Numbered from the stretch's first letter, positions 51,118 to 60,505 are shown. The stretch: 64,000 bases of DNA from Lachnospiraceae bacterium (GCA_017465475.1 JAFTWC010000029.1:20957-84956), one strand, 5' to 3'. The notes: generated by a model not told the origin, from the letters alone. Made by a program: numbers and translations.

Positions 51118-52518
51118 TTAAAAGTGAAAATAGCGTAAGCAGTTGTTGTAGGAAATATCCTGTACCATTTTACCGAGAAAATCCATATCGGCAGGATATT
51201 CACCGTTTTCAACCCAGGTACCGACCAGGTTACACAGAATGCGACGGAAGTATTCGTGTCTGGTGTAAGACAAGAAACTTCTGGAATCGGTAAGCATACC
51301 TACAAAATTTGCTAAAAGGCCTAAGTTGGCAAGAGAGGTCATCTGTTCTACCATGCCGGTTTTGTTGTCGTTGAACCACCATGCGGAGCCTTGCTGAATC
51401 TTACCTACTGCGGAAGAGTCCTGGAAGCAACCGATAATGGTGCCGATGGCAGCGTTATCAATCGGATTGATAGAATACAAAATAGTGCGCGGAAGCTCAT
51501 CGGTCTGAGCTAAGGCATCTAAGAAGGCTGCAAGCTGCTCGGAACAGTTAACGGAATTGATACAGTCAAAACCGGTATCCGGACCTAATGCCTTAAAGAG
51601 TCTGGTGTTGTTGTCGCGACGTACGCCGTAATGAAGCTGCATTGCCCAATCAAGGCGATTGTATTCTCTTCCCATAAATAAAAGGAACGCGTATTTAAAC
51701 TTAAGCTGTTCTTCCGGGGACGGCATTTCACCGGATAATCTCTTTTCAAAGATAGAAGTTACTTCTTCATCAGAAGCAGGAGCGTACATCACATACTCTA
51801 AACCATGATCGGAAATCTTACAGCCCATGGAAGCGAAGAATGCAAGACGAGCTTTCAGTGCTTCTTTTAAATCAGCAAAAGATTCGATTTTTATACCGCT
51901 GACAGCGGAAAGCTTTGTCAAATAGTCAATATAATCCGGTTTTTCTAAGTTCATAGCTTTATCCGGACGCCATGCAGGAAGTACCTGTACATCAAAAGTT
52001 GGGTCTTCCGCAATCATTTTGTGCCATGCCAAAGAATCAATCGGGTCATCGGTAGTACATACGGTGGTGACATTGGACATTTTTATCAGGTTACGGGCGC
52101 TGAAATTAGCCTGTGCAAGCTTTTCATTACAAATATCCCACACTTCCTTTGCTGTTTCCGGAGAGAGGGTACCTTCGTATCCGAAATAACGCTTAAGTTC
52201 CAAGTGACTCCAGTGATAGAGCGGATTGCCGATGGCCTTTTGTAAAGTACCGGCCCAGGCAACAAATTTATCATAATCGCTGGCATCGCCGGTAATGTAT
52301 TTTTCTTCAACACCGTTAGAACGCATCTGACGCCATTTGTAATGATCGCCACCTAACCATACTTGGGTGATGTTCTCAAATTTACGGTCCTCAGCAATTT
52401 CCTGAGGATTGATATGGCAGTGGTAGTCGATAATCGGCATTTTGGATGCGTAGTCATGATACAATACTTTTGCTGTGTCATTGGTCAGTAAAAAATCATT
52501 TCCCATAAATGGTGTCAT
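51118..52518 (-). CDS. uxaC: Glucuronate/galacturonate isomerase
   Basis: A 466-residue enzyme that isomerises uronates to fructuronate or tagaturonate at the head of hexuronate catabolism. The N-terminal MTPFMGNDFLLTND, IDYHCHINPQEIAEDRKF (metal His pair) and GLLANFVGMLTDSRSFLSYTRHEYFRR are typical. GAAGGA lies before ATG 52518. It lies downstream of lacI on the same strand with a 90-bp gap and may be co-transcribed with it. Together with kdgK it indicates use of pectin-derived uronates. Confidence 0.95.
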   Translation of the reverse strand: MTPFMGNDFLLTNDTAKVLYHDYASKMPIIDYHCHINPQEIAEDRKFENITQVWLGGDHYKWRQMRSNGVEEKYITGDASDYDKFVAWAGTLQKAIGNPLYHWSHLELKRYFGYEGTLSPETAKEVWDICNEKLAQANFSARNLIKMSNVTTVCTTDDPIDSLAWHKMIAEDPTFDVQVLPAWRPDKAMNLEKPDYIDYLTKLSAVSGIKIESFADLKEALKARLAFFASMGCKISDHGLEYVMYAPASDEEVTSIFEKRLSGEMPSPEEQLKFKYAFLLFMGREYNRLDWAMQLHYGVRRDNNTRLFKALGPDTGFDCINSVNCSEQLAAFLDALAQTDELPRTILYSINPIDNAAIGTIIGCFQDSSAVGKIQQGSAWWFNDNKTGMVEQMTSLANLGLLANFVGMLTDSRSFLSYTRHEYFRRILCNLVGTWVENGEYPADMDFLGKMVQDISYNNCLRYFHF

Positions 52519-52608
52519 AGCGGTATCCTTCTTTCTTTAAATAATGATAGTTATAATCCGGAAATCCCGGAAGTGAATTTATATGGAATGTAAGGCAATA
52601 CCATAGCC

Positions 52609-53607
52609 TTAATATGCGGTTCCCCTAACGATAAAATCGTTGGAAATAGTGGTTTTGTTCGGGACATCCGCACCTTGCAACACGCGCATCAGCGTATTAA
52701 CCGTAGTGATACTTAAAGTTTCCACATGATTATCCAGTGTGGAAAGCTCAGGTTCCGTACAAATGCCCAAAAGAGAGTTGTTGTAGCCTACGATTTCCAG
52801 ATCCTGCGGAATACGAAGCCCCAGACTTCCTGCGAATTTGACAGCTGCAACGGCGAGACTGTCTTCGGAGGTTAAAATGGCATCACATTTGGCACCCTCC
52901 CGGTAGTAAGAAAGTAGGATTTCTTTGGTTTCTGAAATATCATTGGGACAAAACATGACGGCGTCTTCCGCAAGGGTAAGTCCGGCGGCCTCTATGCCGT
53001 CTCTGAAACCACGGATTTTGGTACGGCTGCTGTTACTGTCGGAGCGGTAAAGGAACATAAAATCCTTTTTTCCGTGGGAAGCAATACGACCGACGGTATC
53101 ATAGACAGCTTGGTAGTCATCACAAAGTGTACAATAAATATTCGGATGGTTTAAATATCCGTTAATCATCATGACTGGAACTTCGTTAGCAGCGGAAATG
53201 ATGTAATCGTTATCCGCCTTGTTCGGTTCTAAATAATGGGAACCGACTAAAATGACGGCATCCACCCGCTTAGAGAGCAGAAGACGAAGGTAATTCTTTT
53301 TGTTTTCCAATTCATAGCCGGTACAACAAAGAAAAGACTCATAACCGTTTTTACGAAGTGCTTGTTCAATATAATACACCGCATTAGCCAGGAAGGCATC
53401 GGAAGAGTCTGAACACAGAATACCGATGGTATGCATGGTGTTTAATCCGAGACCGCGGGCAAACACATTGGGAGTGTAGCCAAGTTCCTTCATAACGGAA
53501 AGTACTTTGTCTTTTGTTTTGTCACTGACGTTTTGATTGCCGTTTAATACACGGGATACGGTGGCAATGGATACGCCGGCCTTTTTTGATACGTCATAAA
53601 TATTCAT
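52609..53607 (-). CDS. LacI family transcriptional regulator
   Basis: A 332-residue repressor. The HTH MNIYDVSKKAGVSIATVSRVLNGNQNVSD is followed by a periplasmic-binding-like domain (IGILCSDSSDAFLAN to the end). The start at 53607 puts the HTH at residue 1 as is normal; the longer frame lacks support. It is divergent from kdgK, whose start region carries the palindrome TGTAAACGCTTACA. It probably controls kdgK and perhaps uxaC; the inducer may be a uronate or KDG. Confidence 0.93.
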   Translation of the reverse strand: MNIYDVSKKAGVSIATVSRVLNGNQNVSDKTKDKVLSVMKELGYTPNVFARGLGLNTMHTIGILCSDSSDAFLANAVYYIEQALRKNGYESFLCCTGYELENKKNYLRLLLSKRVDAVILVGSHYLEPNKADNDYIISAANEVPVMMINGYLNHPNIYCTLCDDYQAVYDTVGRIASHGKKDFMFLYRSDSNSSRTKIRGFRDGIEAAGLTLAEDAVMFCPNDISETKEILLSYYREGAKCDAILTSEDSLAVAAVKFAGSLGLRIPQDLEIVGYNNSLLGICTEPELSTLDNHVETLSITTVNTLMRVLQGADVPNKTTISNDFIVRGTAY

Positions 53608-53733
53608 AATATGAAAGCCCTTACAAAAAATATTAAAAAAATAAATATGGTACATAAAATATTATACACTAGGCAACGCAGGTCTGCAAGTGGAAATTTA
53701 AAAAGATTTTAAGTAAAATCAATGAAAAACAGA

Positions 53734-53781
53734 TTGACAGTTTGAAAGAAAATGTGTACAATCAAGGTGTAAACGCTTACA
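53734..53781 (+). promoter_or_regulatory. kdgK promoter with LacI-type operator
   Basis: TTGACA (53734-53739), 17 bp, TACAAT (53757-53762). TGTAAACGCTTACA (53768-53781), a 14-base LacI/CcpA-type palindrome with central CG, starts 5 bp after the -10 and covers the expected start site. The divergent LacI is the likely ligand; CcpA is an alternative since cre sites look similar. Confidence 0.85.
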
Positions 53782-53853
53782 AAGAAATAGAAGTGAGAAA
53801 GCGGCAAAACAGAGCAGAAAAACATAATATATATTAAAAAAGGAGACAAGACT

Positions 53854-54885
53854 ATGGCAAAGGTTGTTACAATGGGTGAAATCATGTTAAGACTTTCTAC
53901 CCCGGGAAATGAAAAGTTTATTCAGGCAGACGAGTTTGATGTGTGCTACGGCGGCGGTGAGGCAAACGTAGCGGTTTCTTTGGCAAACTATGGTCATGAT
54001 GCACATTTTGTAACCAAGGTTCCGAAGAATCCGATTGGTGAGTGTGCGGTAGCTGCTCTTCGTAAGATGAACGTTGGTACAGAAAACATTGCTTACGGCG
54101 GGGAGCGTCTCGGTATTTATTTCCTTGAGACCGGTGCTGCAATGCGTGCGTCTAATGTCGTTTATGACAGAGCACATTCTTCTATTTCCACAGCAGTTGC
54201 GGAAGATTTTGATTTTGATAAGATTTTTGAAGGCGTAGATTGGTTTCACTTTACCGGTATTACTCCGGCAGTGTCCGACGCTGCAGCAGAGCTTACCGAG
54301 GTGGCTTTGAAGGCTGCTAAGAAGGCAGGAGTGAAGGTTTCTGTTGACCTTAACTTCCGTAAGAAGTTGTGGACTTCCGAGAAGGCACAGAAGGTTATGA
54401 GCAATCTGATGCAGTATGTAGATGTATGTATCGGTAACGAAGAAGATGCAGAGAAGGTGCTTGGTTTCAAACCGGGTAATACTGATGTAACCAGCGGTGA
54501 ATTAGAACTTGCCGGATATAAGGATATTTTTGAGCAGATGGTAGCAAAGTATAACTTTGAGTATGTGATCAGTTCCCTGCGTGTCAGTCATTCTGCATCC
54601 GATAACGGTTGGTCTGCTTGTATCTACTCCAGAGATACGAAGGAGTTCTACCACTCCAGAGAATACAGAATTTCTCCTATTGTAGATCGTGTGGGCGGCG
54701 GCGATTCCTTTGCCGGCGGTACCATTTGCGGATTCCTTGACGGAAAGAATTTTAAGGACGCATTAGAGTTCGGTGTGGCTGCATCTGCATTAAAGCACAC
54801 CATTCCGGGAGACTTTAACTTGGTTTCCAGAGCTGATGTTGACAATTTAGTCGGCGGGGACGGAAGCGGAAGAGTACAGAGATAA
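53854..54885 (+). CDS. kdgK: 2-keto-3-deoxygluconate kinase (PfkB family)
   Basis: A 343-residue ribokinase-like enzyme that phosphorylates 2-keto-3-deoxygluconate to feed the Entner-Doudoroff aldolase. VTMGEIMLRLSTPG at the N-terminus and the anion-hole motif DRVGGGDSFAGGTICGFLDG are typical. AAAGGAG lies 9 bp before ATG. KDG aldolase (eda) is not in the window. Expression probably depends on the LacI operator just downstream of the promoter. Confidence 0.9.
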   Translation: MAKVVTMGEIMLRLSTPGNEKFIQADEFDVCYGGGEANVAVSLANYGHDAHFVTKVPKNPIGECAVAALRKMNVGTENIAYGGERLGIYFLETGAAMRASNVVYDRAHSSISTAVAEDFDFDKIFEGVDWFHFTGITPAVSDAAAELTEVALKAAKKAGVKVSVDLNFRKKLWTSEKAQKVMSNLMQYVDVCIGNEEDAEKVLGFKPGNTDVTSGELELAGYKDIFEQMVAKYNFEYVISSLRVSHSASDNGWSACIYSRDTKEFYHSREYRISPIVDRVGGGDSFAGGTICGFLDGKNFKDALEFGVAASALKHTIPGDFNLVSRADVDNLVGGDGSGRVQR

Positions 54886-54919
54886 GTTTGATAGATGAGC
54901 GGTCGTTTTGATCGGATAT

Positions 54920-54950
54920 GGGCTCCGTTTGTATGACGGGGCCCTGTTTT
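54920..54950 (+). terminator. Terminator after kdgK
   Basis: GGGCTCCGT pairs with ACGGGGCCC (one G-U), then TGTTTTATT. Confidence 0.75.
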
Positions 54951-54954
54951 ATTC

Positions 54955-54983
54955 TTGTCACTATCCTTGTTTTAAGATAAAAT
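54955..54983 (+). promoter_or_regulatory. Promoter of the GH28 gene
   Basis: TTGTCA (54955-54960), 17 bp, TAAAAT (54978-54983). Confidence 0.6.
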
Positions 54984-55027
54984 ATAGTTGCAGTGAGATT
55001 CGTATGTGAAGAAAGAGGAGTGTACTT

Positions 55028-56530
55028 ATGGAATTACATGTAGTAGAGACAGCAGCAAGATATGCGGTCATTGAAATTGTGGCAGGCGGTTATTTCCATA
55101 CGGAGAAGACATATGATATTGTATTAAACGGAATACCTTACGGAAAAACGAATAAAGTGATTACAACAGTTCGTGGGTTGTTACCGAATACAGTGTATGA
55201 GTGCTCTTTTTATAACGGAGAGGAGCAGGGAACAGCTTCTTTTTCCACAAAACAGGAAAGTGCCACACTGAATGTTTTGGAGTTTGGAGCAAAAGGTGAC
55301 GGAAAACAGGATGATACCCTGTTTCTCCAAACGGCGATTTTGGCCTGCCCGCCTTCGGGAAGAGTGCTGGTGCCGGAAGGAACATATCGTGTTACGTCCG
55401 TGTTTTTAAAAAGTCACATATGTTTGGAGTTGGAAAAAGGGGCCGTATTGTCTGCCTTTACGGAGCGGGAACGATTTCCTGTGTTGCCGGGAAGTGTATC
55501 TGCGGATAATGAGGCGGGAGAACTCCTTTACGGTACGTGGGAAGGAGAAAGAGATGCTTGTTTTACAGGGATTTTAAATGGAATTGATGTAGAAGATGTT
55601 ACTGTAACAGGAGAAGGAATCATTGATGGGAATGCTACCTGGGAGAACTGGTGGAAGGAGTCGAAAATCAAACGGATAGCATGGAGACCCCGCTTGGTGT
55701 ACCTTTGTCGGTGTAAGAATATAACTGTGGAAGGAATTACGGTACAGAACAGTCCTTCCTGGACCGTGCATCCGTATTTTTCCGAATGTTTGAAATTCTA
55801 TAATATGAAGATAATGAATCCGTCTTATTCTCCAAATACAGATGGGTTAAACCCGGAATCCTGTAACGATGTGGAGATTGCCGGAGTGTATTTTTCCGTG
55901 GGAGATGATTGTATTGCGGTAAAATCAGGAAAGCTTGCCATGGGAGAAAAGTATAAAAAGCCTTCGGAAAAGATTCGTGTGAGACATTGCCATATGCAGG
56001 ACGGCCACGGTGCGGTAACTATCGGAAGTGAATGCGCCGGAGGGGTAAAGAATCTTCATGTGCAGGATTGCGTGTTTCAAAATACGGACAGAGGACTTCG
56101 GATCAAGACCAGACGAGGGAGAGGAAAACAGGCAGTTGTAGATAATGTATGTTTCGAACGTATTAAAATGGACGGAGTGTTGACACCGGTGGTGATTAAT
56201 GCCTTTTATTTTTGTGATGCAGACGGCCATAGCGACTATGTGCAGACAAAAACGGCATTACCGGTGGATTCACGTACACCGCGATTGGGACGATTTGTAT
56301 TTCGTGATATTAAGGCTACCGATTGTCATATTGCTGCGGCATATTTATATGGGTTGCCGGAACAAAAGATTGAAAGTATACGATTCGAAAGGTTTGAGGT
56401 TAGCTTTGCAGAAGAGGCGAAAGCCGGAGTACCCGCGATGCATGACGGATGTCCGGAGTTTGTAAGGGCGGGAATCATTGCCCGTGAGGTAGAAGAGTTC
56501 ATCGAAGTGGATACGAAAATAAATAATTAA
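55028..56530 (+). CDS. GH28 polygalacturonase-like glycoside hydrolase
   Basis: A 500-residue right-handed beta-helix enzyme. The GH28 catalytic set is complete: NTDG (270-273), GDDC (292-295), GHG (326-328) and RIK (358-360). An N-terminal fibronectin III-like segment (about 1-78) precedes the helix. No signal peptide is visible, so it would act inside the cell on imported oligogalacturonides, consistent with uxaC and kdgK beside it. Exo-acting or rhamnogalacturonan specificity remains possible. GAAAGAGG precedes the ATG. Confidence 0.93.
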   Translation: MELHVVETAARYAVIEIVAGGYFHTEKTYDIVLNGIPYGKTNKVITTVRGLLPNTVYECSFYNGEEQGTASFSTKQESATLNVLEFGAKGDGKQDDTLFLQTAILACPPSGRVLVPEGTYRVTSVFLKSHICLELEKGAVLSAFTERERFPVLPGSVSADNEAGELLYGTWEGERDACFTGILNGIDVEDVTVTGEGIIDGNATWENWWKESKIKRIAWRPRLVYLCRCKNITVEGITVQNSPSWTVHPYFSECLKFYNMKIMNPSYSPNTDGLNPESCNDVEIAGVYFSVGDDCIAVKSGKLAMGEKYKKPSEKIRVRHCHMQDGHGAVTIGSECAGGVKNLHVQDCVFQNTDRGLRIKTRRGRGKQAVVDNVCFERIKMDGVLTPVVINAFYFCDADGHSDYVQTKTALPVDSRTPRLGRFVFRDIKATDCHIAAAYLYGLPEQKIESIRFERFEVSFAEEAKAGVPAMHDGCPEFVRAGIIAREVEEFIEVDTKINN

Positions 56531-56554
56531 GAATTTCTTAAGGTCGTAACTTTT

Positions 56555-56582
56555 TTGACAAAAATTGTACTAATTTTATGAG
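56555..56582 (+). promoter_or_regulatory. Possible promoter of the ABC exporter pair
   Basis: TTGACA (56555-56560), 16 bp, TATGAG (56577-56582); the -10 is weak. Confidence 0.45.
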
Positions 56583-56608
56583 AGAATACTATAAGGGAGG
56601 ATTTTTTT

Positions 56609-57322
56609 ATGTTACACATTGAAGGTTTTACAAAGCGTTACGGAGATAAGGTAGCGGTAAATGACCTGAATCTGCATATTGCTCCGGGGGAAATTTACGG
56701 TTTCATCGGTCATAACGGTGCCGGAAAGACTACTACTTTAAAGGCCTGTTGCGGTCTTTTAAAGCCGACGGCCGGAACAATTACGATAAACGGTAAGTCG
56801 ATTTCCGCAGATCCGTTGGGATGTAAAAAGGAGATGGCTTATATTCCGGATAATCCGGATTTGTATGATTTCCTGACAGGATACGATTACTTGAATTTTG
56901 TGGCAGATGTATACGGCGTTTCCAAGGAAGACAGAGACGAGCGTACGGATCGTTACGGAGAACTGCTTGGGATTACGGATGCTCTTTCCCTTCCGATTTC
57001 CGAGTACTCCCACGGTATGAAGCAGAAGGTGGCGATTATTTCCGCTTTGATTCATGCACCGAAGTTGATTTTAATGGATGAGCCGTTTGTAGGTCTTGAT
57101 CCGTCTGCGTCCCACCAGTTAAAGCAACTGATGGCAAAGCATTGTGAAGAGGGTGGTGCAATTTTCTTTTCTACTCACGTTCTGGAGGTGGCAGAGAAGC
57201 TTTGTCATAAAGTGGCAATTATTAAGGGTGGTAACTTGGTGGCTTCCGGCACTATGGAGGAAGTAAAGGGTGATTCTTCCTTGGAAAATGTATTCCTGGA
57301 ATTGGAGGATAAGGCAGAATGA
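56609..57322 (+). CDS. ABC transporter ATP-binding protein
   Basis: A 237-residue ATPase. Walker A GHNGAGKTT lies near residue 34, signature YSHGMKQK (SHG instead of SGG), and Walker B LILMDEPFVGLDP. The type is that of YhaQ/EcsA-like exporters. It is coupled to the permease by a 4-bp ATGA overlap. Substrate unknown. Confidence 0.92.
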   Translation: MLHIEGFTKRYGDKVAVNDLNLHIAPGEIYGFIGHNGAGKTTTLKACCGLLKPTAGTITINGKSISADPLGCKKEMAYIPDNPDLYDFLTGYDYLNFVADVYGVSKEDRDERTDRYGELLGITDALSLPISEYSHGMKQKVAIISALIHAPKLILMDEPFVGLDPSASHQLKQLMAKHCEEGGAIFFSTHVLEVAEKLCHKVAIIKGGNLVASGTMEEVKGDSSLENVFLELEDKAE

Positions 57323-58905
57323 GGTTATTGATTAAAATTCGTTTGAAATCCATGTTCGGCGGAATAAAAAAATCAATGAAATCTAAAAAGGCCGGAGCGG
57401 GAGCATTGCTTATCCTTGCGGTTCTGATTTGTATTGCGTCGGTGGAAGTGGTATTGTTCGGAGCCTGTAATTTGTTGGCACCGTTTCTTGAAACAAGCTT
57501 TGCATGGCTGTATTTTTCCTTAATCGGAATTCTTGCTTTTGCCATCGGTATTCTGGGTACGGTGTTTACGACCCAGAGCCAGATGTATGAAGCAAAGGAT
57601 AACGAAATGCTTCTTGCCATGCCGATAAAACCGTTTCATATTATTTTCAGTCGTGTGTTGGCTTTGTACATACTGACCTTAGGATTTACGGCATGCATTA
57701 TGCTTCCGGCAGGATTGGTTTACGGATTAAAAGTCGGTTTTTCCGTAAAGTTTGTGGTGATTTATTTAGTATCCATATTTCTTCTTTCCATGATTATACA
57801 AACCATCACCTGCTTGCTTGGCTGGTTGTTGCATTTTGTTTTGGCAGGTTTCAAGCACAAGGCATTGGTGGCAACCTTCTTTATGACCATTGTGATGGTA
57901 GCGTATATGTTTGGAATTAATCAGTTGGAAGGTTTGCTGATGATGCTGATACAAAACGGCGGTAAGATTGCGGAAGCGATTCAAAGTTTTGTATGGCCGT
58001 TTTATGCGCTGGGGCAGGCATGTATGGGAGATATGGTACAGTTCCTTTTATTTACACTTTTTTCCGTCGGAGTGTTTGCGGGAGTAATGTTCTTGTTATC
58101 AAAGACCTTTACGAAGGCTATGTTAGCGGGCGGCAAGACCAAAAGTGCGGGAAAACAAAAGAGAGATCGCAAAATCCGTACGCCGGAAGCTACTATCTGC
58201 AGAAAGGAATCCAAGCGGTTCTTCACCAGTACAACCTATCTGGTAAATGTAGGTATGGGTATTTTTATGATGGTGGCTCTGGTGATAGCCGGCATAGTGT
58301 TCAAATCCAAAATAACGGCGGTAGCTGCTTTGTTGGGAGATGTAAAGAGATATTATTCGTTTGTAATCGTAGCAGTTATGGGATTTATGGCAGCCATGAC
58401 TACCATTTCCGCACCGGCGGTTTCCTTGGAAGGAAAGCATATCTGGATTTTGCGTTCCATGCCGATTTCCGGTGCTGCGGTACTTAAGGCAAAACTTCGT
58501 TTTCATTGTATGGTGGCAGCATCGTTAGCGTTTATAGGTGGGTTGATTCTCGGTATTGTGTACGAATGTTCCTTGGCAGAAATTTTGATTGCTGCGATTG
58601 GATCGGCCTTGTTGCATGTACTTTGCGGAGTACTGGGACTTGTTCTCAATATGTGCTTCCCGCGTCTTGACTGGCCGACGGAAGCAGCACCGTGTAAGCA
58701 GTCTATGGCAGTGTTTTTAGCCATTATTATCATGATGTTCCTTTGCATCGGTGTGTTTGCACTCAGTATTTTCGGCATAAATCTGGTGGGAAAAGAGTTC
58801 TCGGTATTTGTTCTTTTGGGTGTGACGCTGATTATTGCGTTGGTAACCTATTTGCTGTATTTATTGATGGTAAAGTGGGGCGGAAAGAAGTTTGAGACGC
58901 TGTAA
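57319..58905 (+). CDS. ABC-2-like exporter permease, ten or more TM segments
   Basis: A 528-residue membrane protein with about 12 hydrophobic helices and a mid-protein hydrophilic stretch (KTKSAGKQKRDRKIRTPEATIC, about 272-296). The pattern resembles the putative permeases that accompany EcsA-like ATPases in Firmicutes. Its start overlaps the ATPase gene stop. It ends at a strong terminator, so the pair is a two-gene operon. Antibiotic or peptide export is a guess, not shown. Confidence 0.85.
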   Translation: MRLLIKIRLKSMFGGIKKSMKSKKAGAGALLILAVLICIASVEVVLFGACNLLAPFLETSFAWLYFSLIGILAFAIGILGTVFTTQSQMYEAKDNEMLLAMPIKPFHIIFSRVLALYILTLGFTACIMLPAGLVYGLKVGFSVKFVVIYLVSIFLLSMIIQTITCLLGWLLHFVLAGFKHKALVATFFMTIVMVAYMFGINQLEGLLMMLIQNGGKIAEAIQSFVWPFYALGQACMGDMVQFLLFTLFSVGVFAGVMFLLSKTFTKAMLAGGKTKSAGKQKRDRKIRTPEATICRKESKRFFTSTTYLVNVGMGIFMMVALVIAGIVFKSKITAVAALLGDVKRYYSFVIVAVMGFMAAMTTISAPAVSLEGKHIWILRSMPISGAAVLKAKLRFHCMVAASLAFIGGLILGIVYECSLAEILIAAIGSALLHVLCGVLGLVLNMCFPRLDWPTEAAPCKQSMAVFLAIIIMMFLCIGVFALSIFGINLVGKEFSVFVLLGVTLIIALVTYLLYLLMVKWGGKKFETL

Positions 58906-58953
58906 ATGATACGAGTAAAATAGGGATGAGTAGAGTGTGTTCGTGAACATAAT

Positions 58954-58998
58954 AAAGTCGTCGTTTCGGTTATGGGAGACCGAGACGACGACTTTTTC
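58954..58998 (+). terminator. Intrinsic terminator after the ABC operon
   Basis: A 17-bp stem, AAAGTCGTCGTTTCGGT with one G-U pair, ends in TTTTT. Confidence 0.9.
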
Positions 58999-58999
58999 A

Positions 59000-59045
59000 C
59001 TTTATAGGAAATTGTGCAATTTCCTATAAAGTTAAAAATGCTCCG
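59000..59045 (+). repeat. Dispersed palindromic repeat, intact copy
   Basis: CTTTATAGGAAATTG is inverted as CAATTTCCTATAAAG with a 1-2 base loop, followed by TTAAAAATGCTCCG. A related copy lies at 23252-23295 with the same order of parts. Both are intergenic next to terminators. Confidence 0.65.
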
Positions 59046-59086
59046 AGTGTGTGGATAAGGGACTGATTGGAAAAAGTACAGAATCC

Positions 59087-59785
59087 TTATCTGTTCCAAG
59101 GACGTTTTTTGCCGAGTAAACCGTTTTCTTCCCAATAGGTTTTCTCTATAGGAGAAGATCCCATTCCGGCTGCCTGCATCTTACTCATGGCAAAGAAAAT
59201 AAAACGGGTTTTGAACCCGACAAAAGGCTTTTTGTTGTTTGTAAGTTTCTTTGCCAATTTTGTTGTAATCTTATCCAACTTTTCTTTTTTCTTTCGGGAA
59301 ACCATATTCCAGTTCATAGCCTGTAAGGCCACACCGACGGATTTTATGTAAGGAACTCCCCAGTAAAACAGAGCGGTGGAAACGTCCTTAGTAGCGGATT
59401 TTGCACTTGCGCCTGCTGACGTTGAGATAACAACGGCTTTTTTTGAAAACATGCAAGCTCTTGGCCTGTGTGTCATCCAGTAGGTGAACGTTAAATCAAT
59501 AAAGGATTTCATAGGTGCAGAAGCTCTGAGACAATAGGTCGGTGTGGTGAAGATAAGCAAATCAGCAGCCTCTACAGCTTCCATAATCCTCTTTTTTTCT
59601 TCGTAAAACGGGCAGTTATGGTCTCCTTCGATGCATTGGTAACATCCAAGACAGAAATGATTCAAATCCTTGGGGAGAAAGAACTCCGTAATTTCTTTTT
59701 CCTCACTTACTTTATCTGCTATCATACGTCCGATATGATAGGTACTTCCCTTGTGGTTTTGTCCGTGAATCAATACAATATTCAT
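59087..59785 (-). CDS. NAD(P)H-dependent flavoprotein oxidoreductase
   Basis: A 232-residue flavodoxin-like FMN reductase. VLIHGQNHKGSTYHIG begins the FMN-binding loop. The motif CLGCYQCIEGDHNCPFY (near residue 45) is of the kind found in iron-sulfur flavoproteins, but only some Cys positions match a 4Fe-4S pattern. It overlaps the TetR gene by 4 bp, so it is co-transcribed under the doubled operator. Likely role: quinone or drug reduction induced by a xenobiotic. Confidence 0.85.
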   Translation of the reverse strand: MNIVLIHGQNHKGSTYHIGRMIADKVSEEKEITEFFLPKDLNHFCLGCYQCIEGDHNCPFYEEKKRIMEAVEAADLLIFTTPTYCLRASAPMKSFIDLTFTYWMTHRPRACMFSKKAVVISTSAGASAKSATKDVSTALFYWGVPYIKSVGVALQAMNWNMVSRKKKEKLDKITTKLAKKLTNNKKPFVGFKTRFIFFAMSKMQAAGMGSSPIEKTYWEENGLLGKKRPWNR

Positions 59786-60405
59786 TGTGTGTTCTCCTTT
59801 TTGTAGATTAGATTGAATTGTTTGATGTGTTGTTCCAAAAGCAGTAGTGCTTCTTGTTCACGTTCCGGTTCTCTGTCGCAAAGGGTCAGCAGAAGATAAA
59901 GGGGGGCATAAAAATGGAGTGCCATGACATCGGTGTATGCCGTGCGGAACAATCCGCAAGCACTAAGCATGGAAAATATCTGACTTTGATACGATAGTGG
60001 ATCATCGGCATACTGTTTTGTGTAAAGTGTAGCCAGTTCTGCGTCGTGAAACTGTTCCATGGTCAGCATTTTACGGAAGCGGCAAACATAGTCATCATGC
60101 AAAAAGTAAGTAAATAAGCCGATGCCCATCTGAATCAAAGAATCCTCCGTAACGGAGGAAAAAATGCCGGCATCAGCTGTGGGATTGCTTCCGTTCATTT
60201 GTAGTGCTGCGGTTTGTTTCTCATACCTTACCTGCATTTCGGAAAGAATACCGTTAAAAATATCCCGTTTGCTCTTATAGTGCTTGTAGAGGGAGGGGGC
60301 TTTGATACCTACAGCATCTGCTATTTCGGCTACAGAGACAGTATGGTACCCTTTTTCGGAAAAAAGGGTCAGTGCAGCGTCTAAGATTCGGAATTTTGTG
60401 TTCAT
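59782..60405 (-). CDS. TetR family transcriptional regulator
   Basis: A 207-residue repressor. The N-terminal HTH (FRILDAALTLFSEKGYHTVS, VAEIADAVGIKAPSLYKHYK) is followed by a helical ligand-binding domain without a recognised inducer. It is encoded ahead of, and overlapping, a flavoreductase gene. Two near-identical palindromes lie in its promoter, so autoregulation is very likely. Confidence 0.93.
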   Translation of the reverse strand: MNTKFRILDAALTLFSEKGYHTVSVAEIADAVGIKAPSLYKHYKSKRDIFNGILSEMQVRYEKQTAALQMNGSNPTADAGIFSSVTEDSLIQMGIGLFTYFLHDDYVCRFRKMLTMEQFHDAELATLYTKQYADDPLSYQSQIFSMLSACGLFRTAYTDVMALHFYAPLYLLLTLCDREPEREQEALLLLEQHIKQFNLIYKKENTQ

Positions 60406-60449
60406 GGGAACCTCGTTTCTTAAAAGTGTTATTTGTTTTTTTAAAACAA

Positions 60450-60505
60450 GCTAATGAATATTAGCCTTTCGAGATGAGTATATGCTAATGACTGTTAGCT
60501 GTCAA
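60450..60505 (-). promoter_or_regulatory. tetR promoter with two GCTAAT operators
   Basis: On the minus strand TTGACA (60500-60505), 17 bp, TATACT (60477-60482). GCTAATGACTGTTAGC (60484-60499) fills the spacer. GCTAATGAATATTAGC (60450-60465) lies downstream of the -10, 34 bp away. Both are 6-4-6 palindromes that differ at few bases. Confidence 0.85.
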
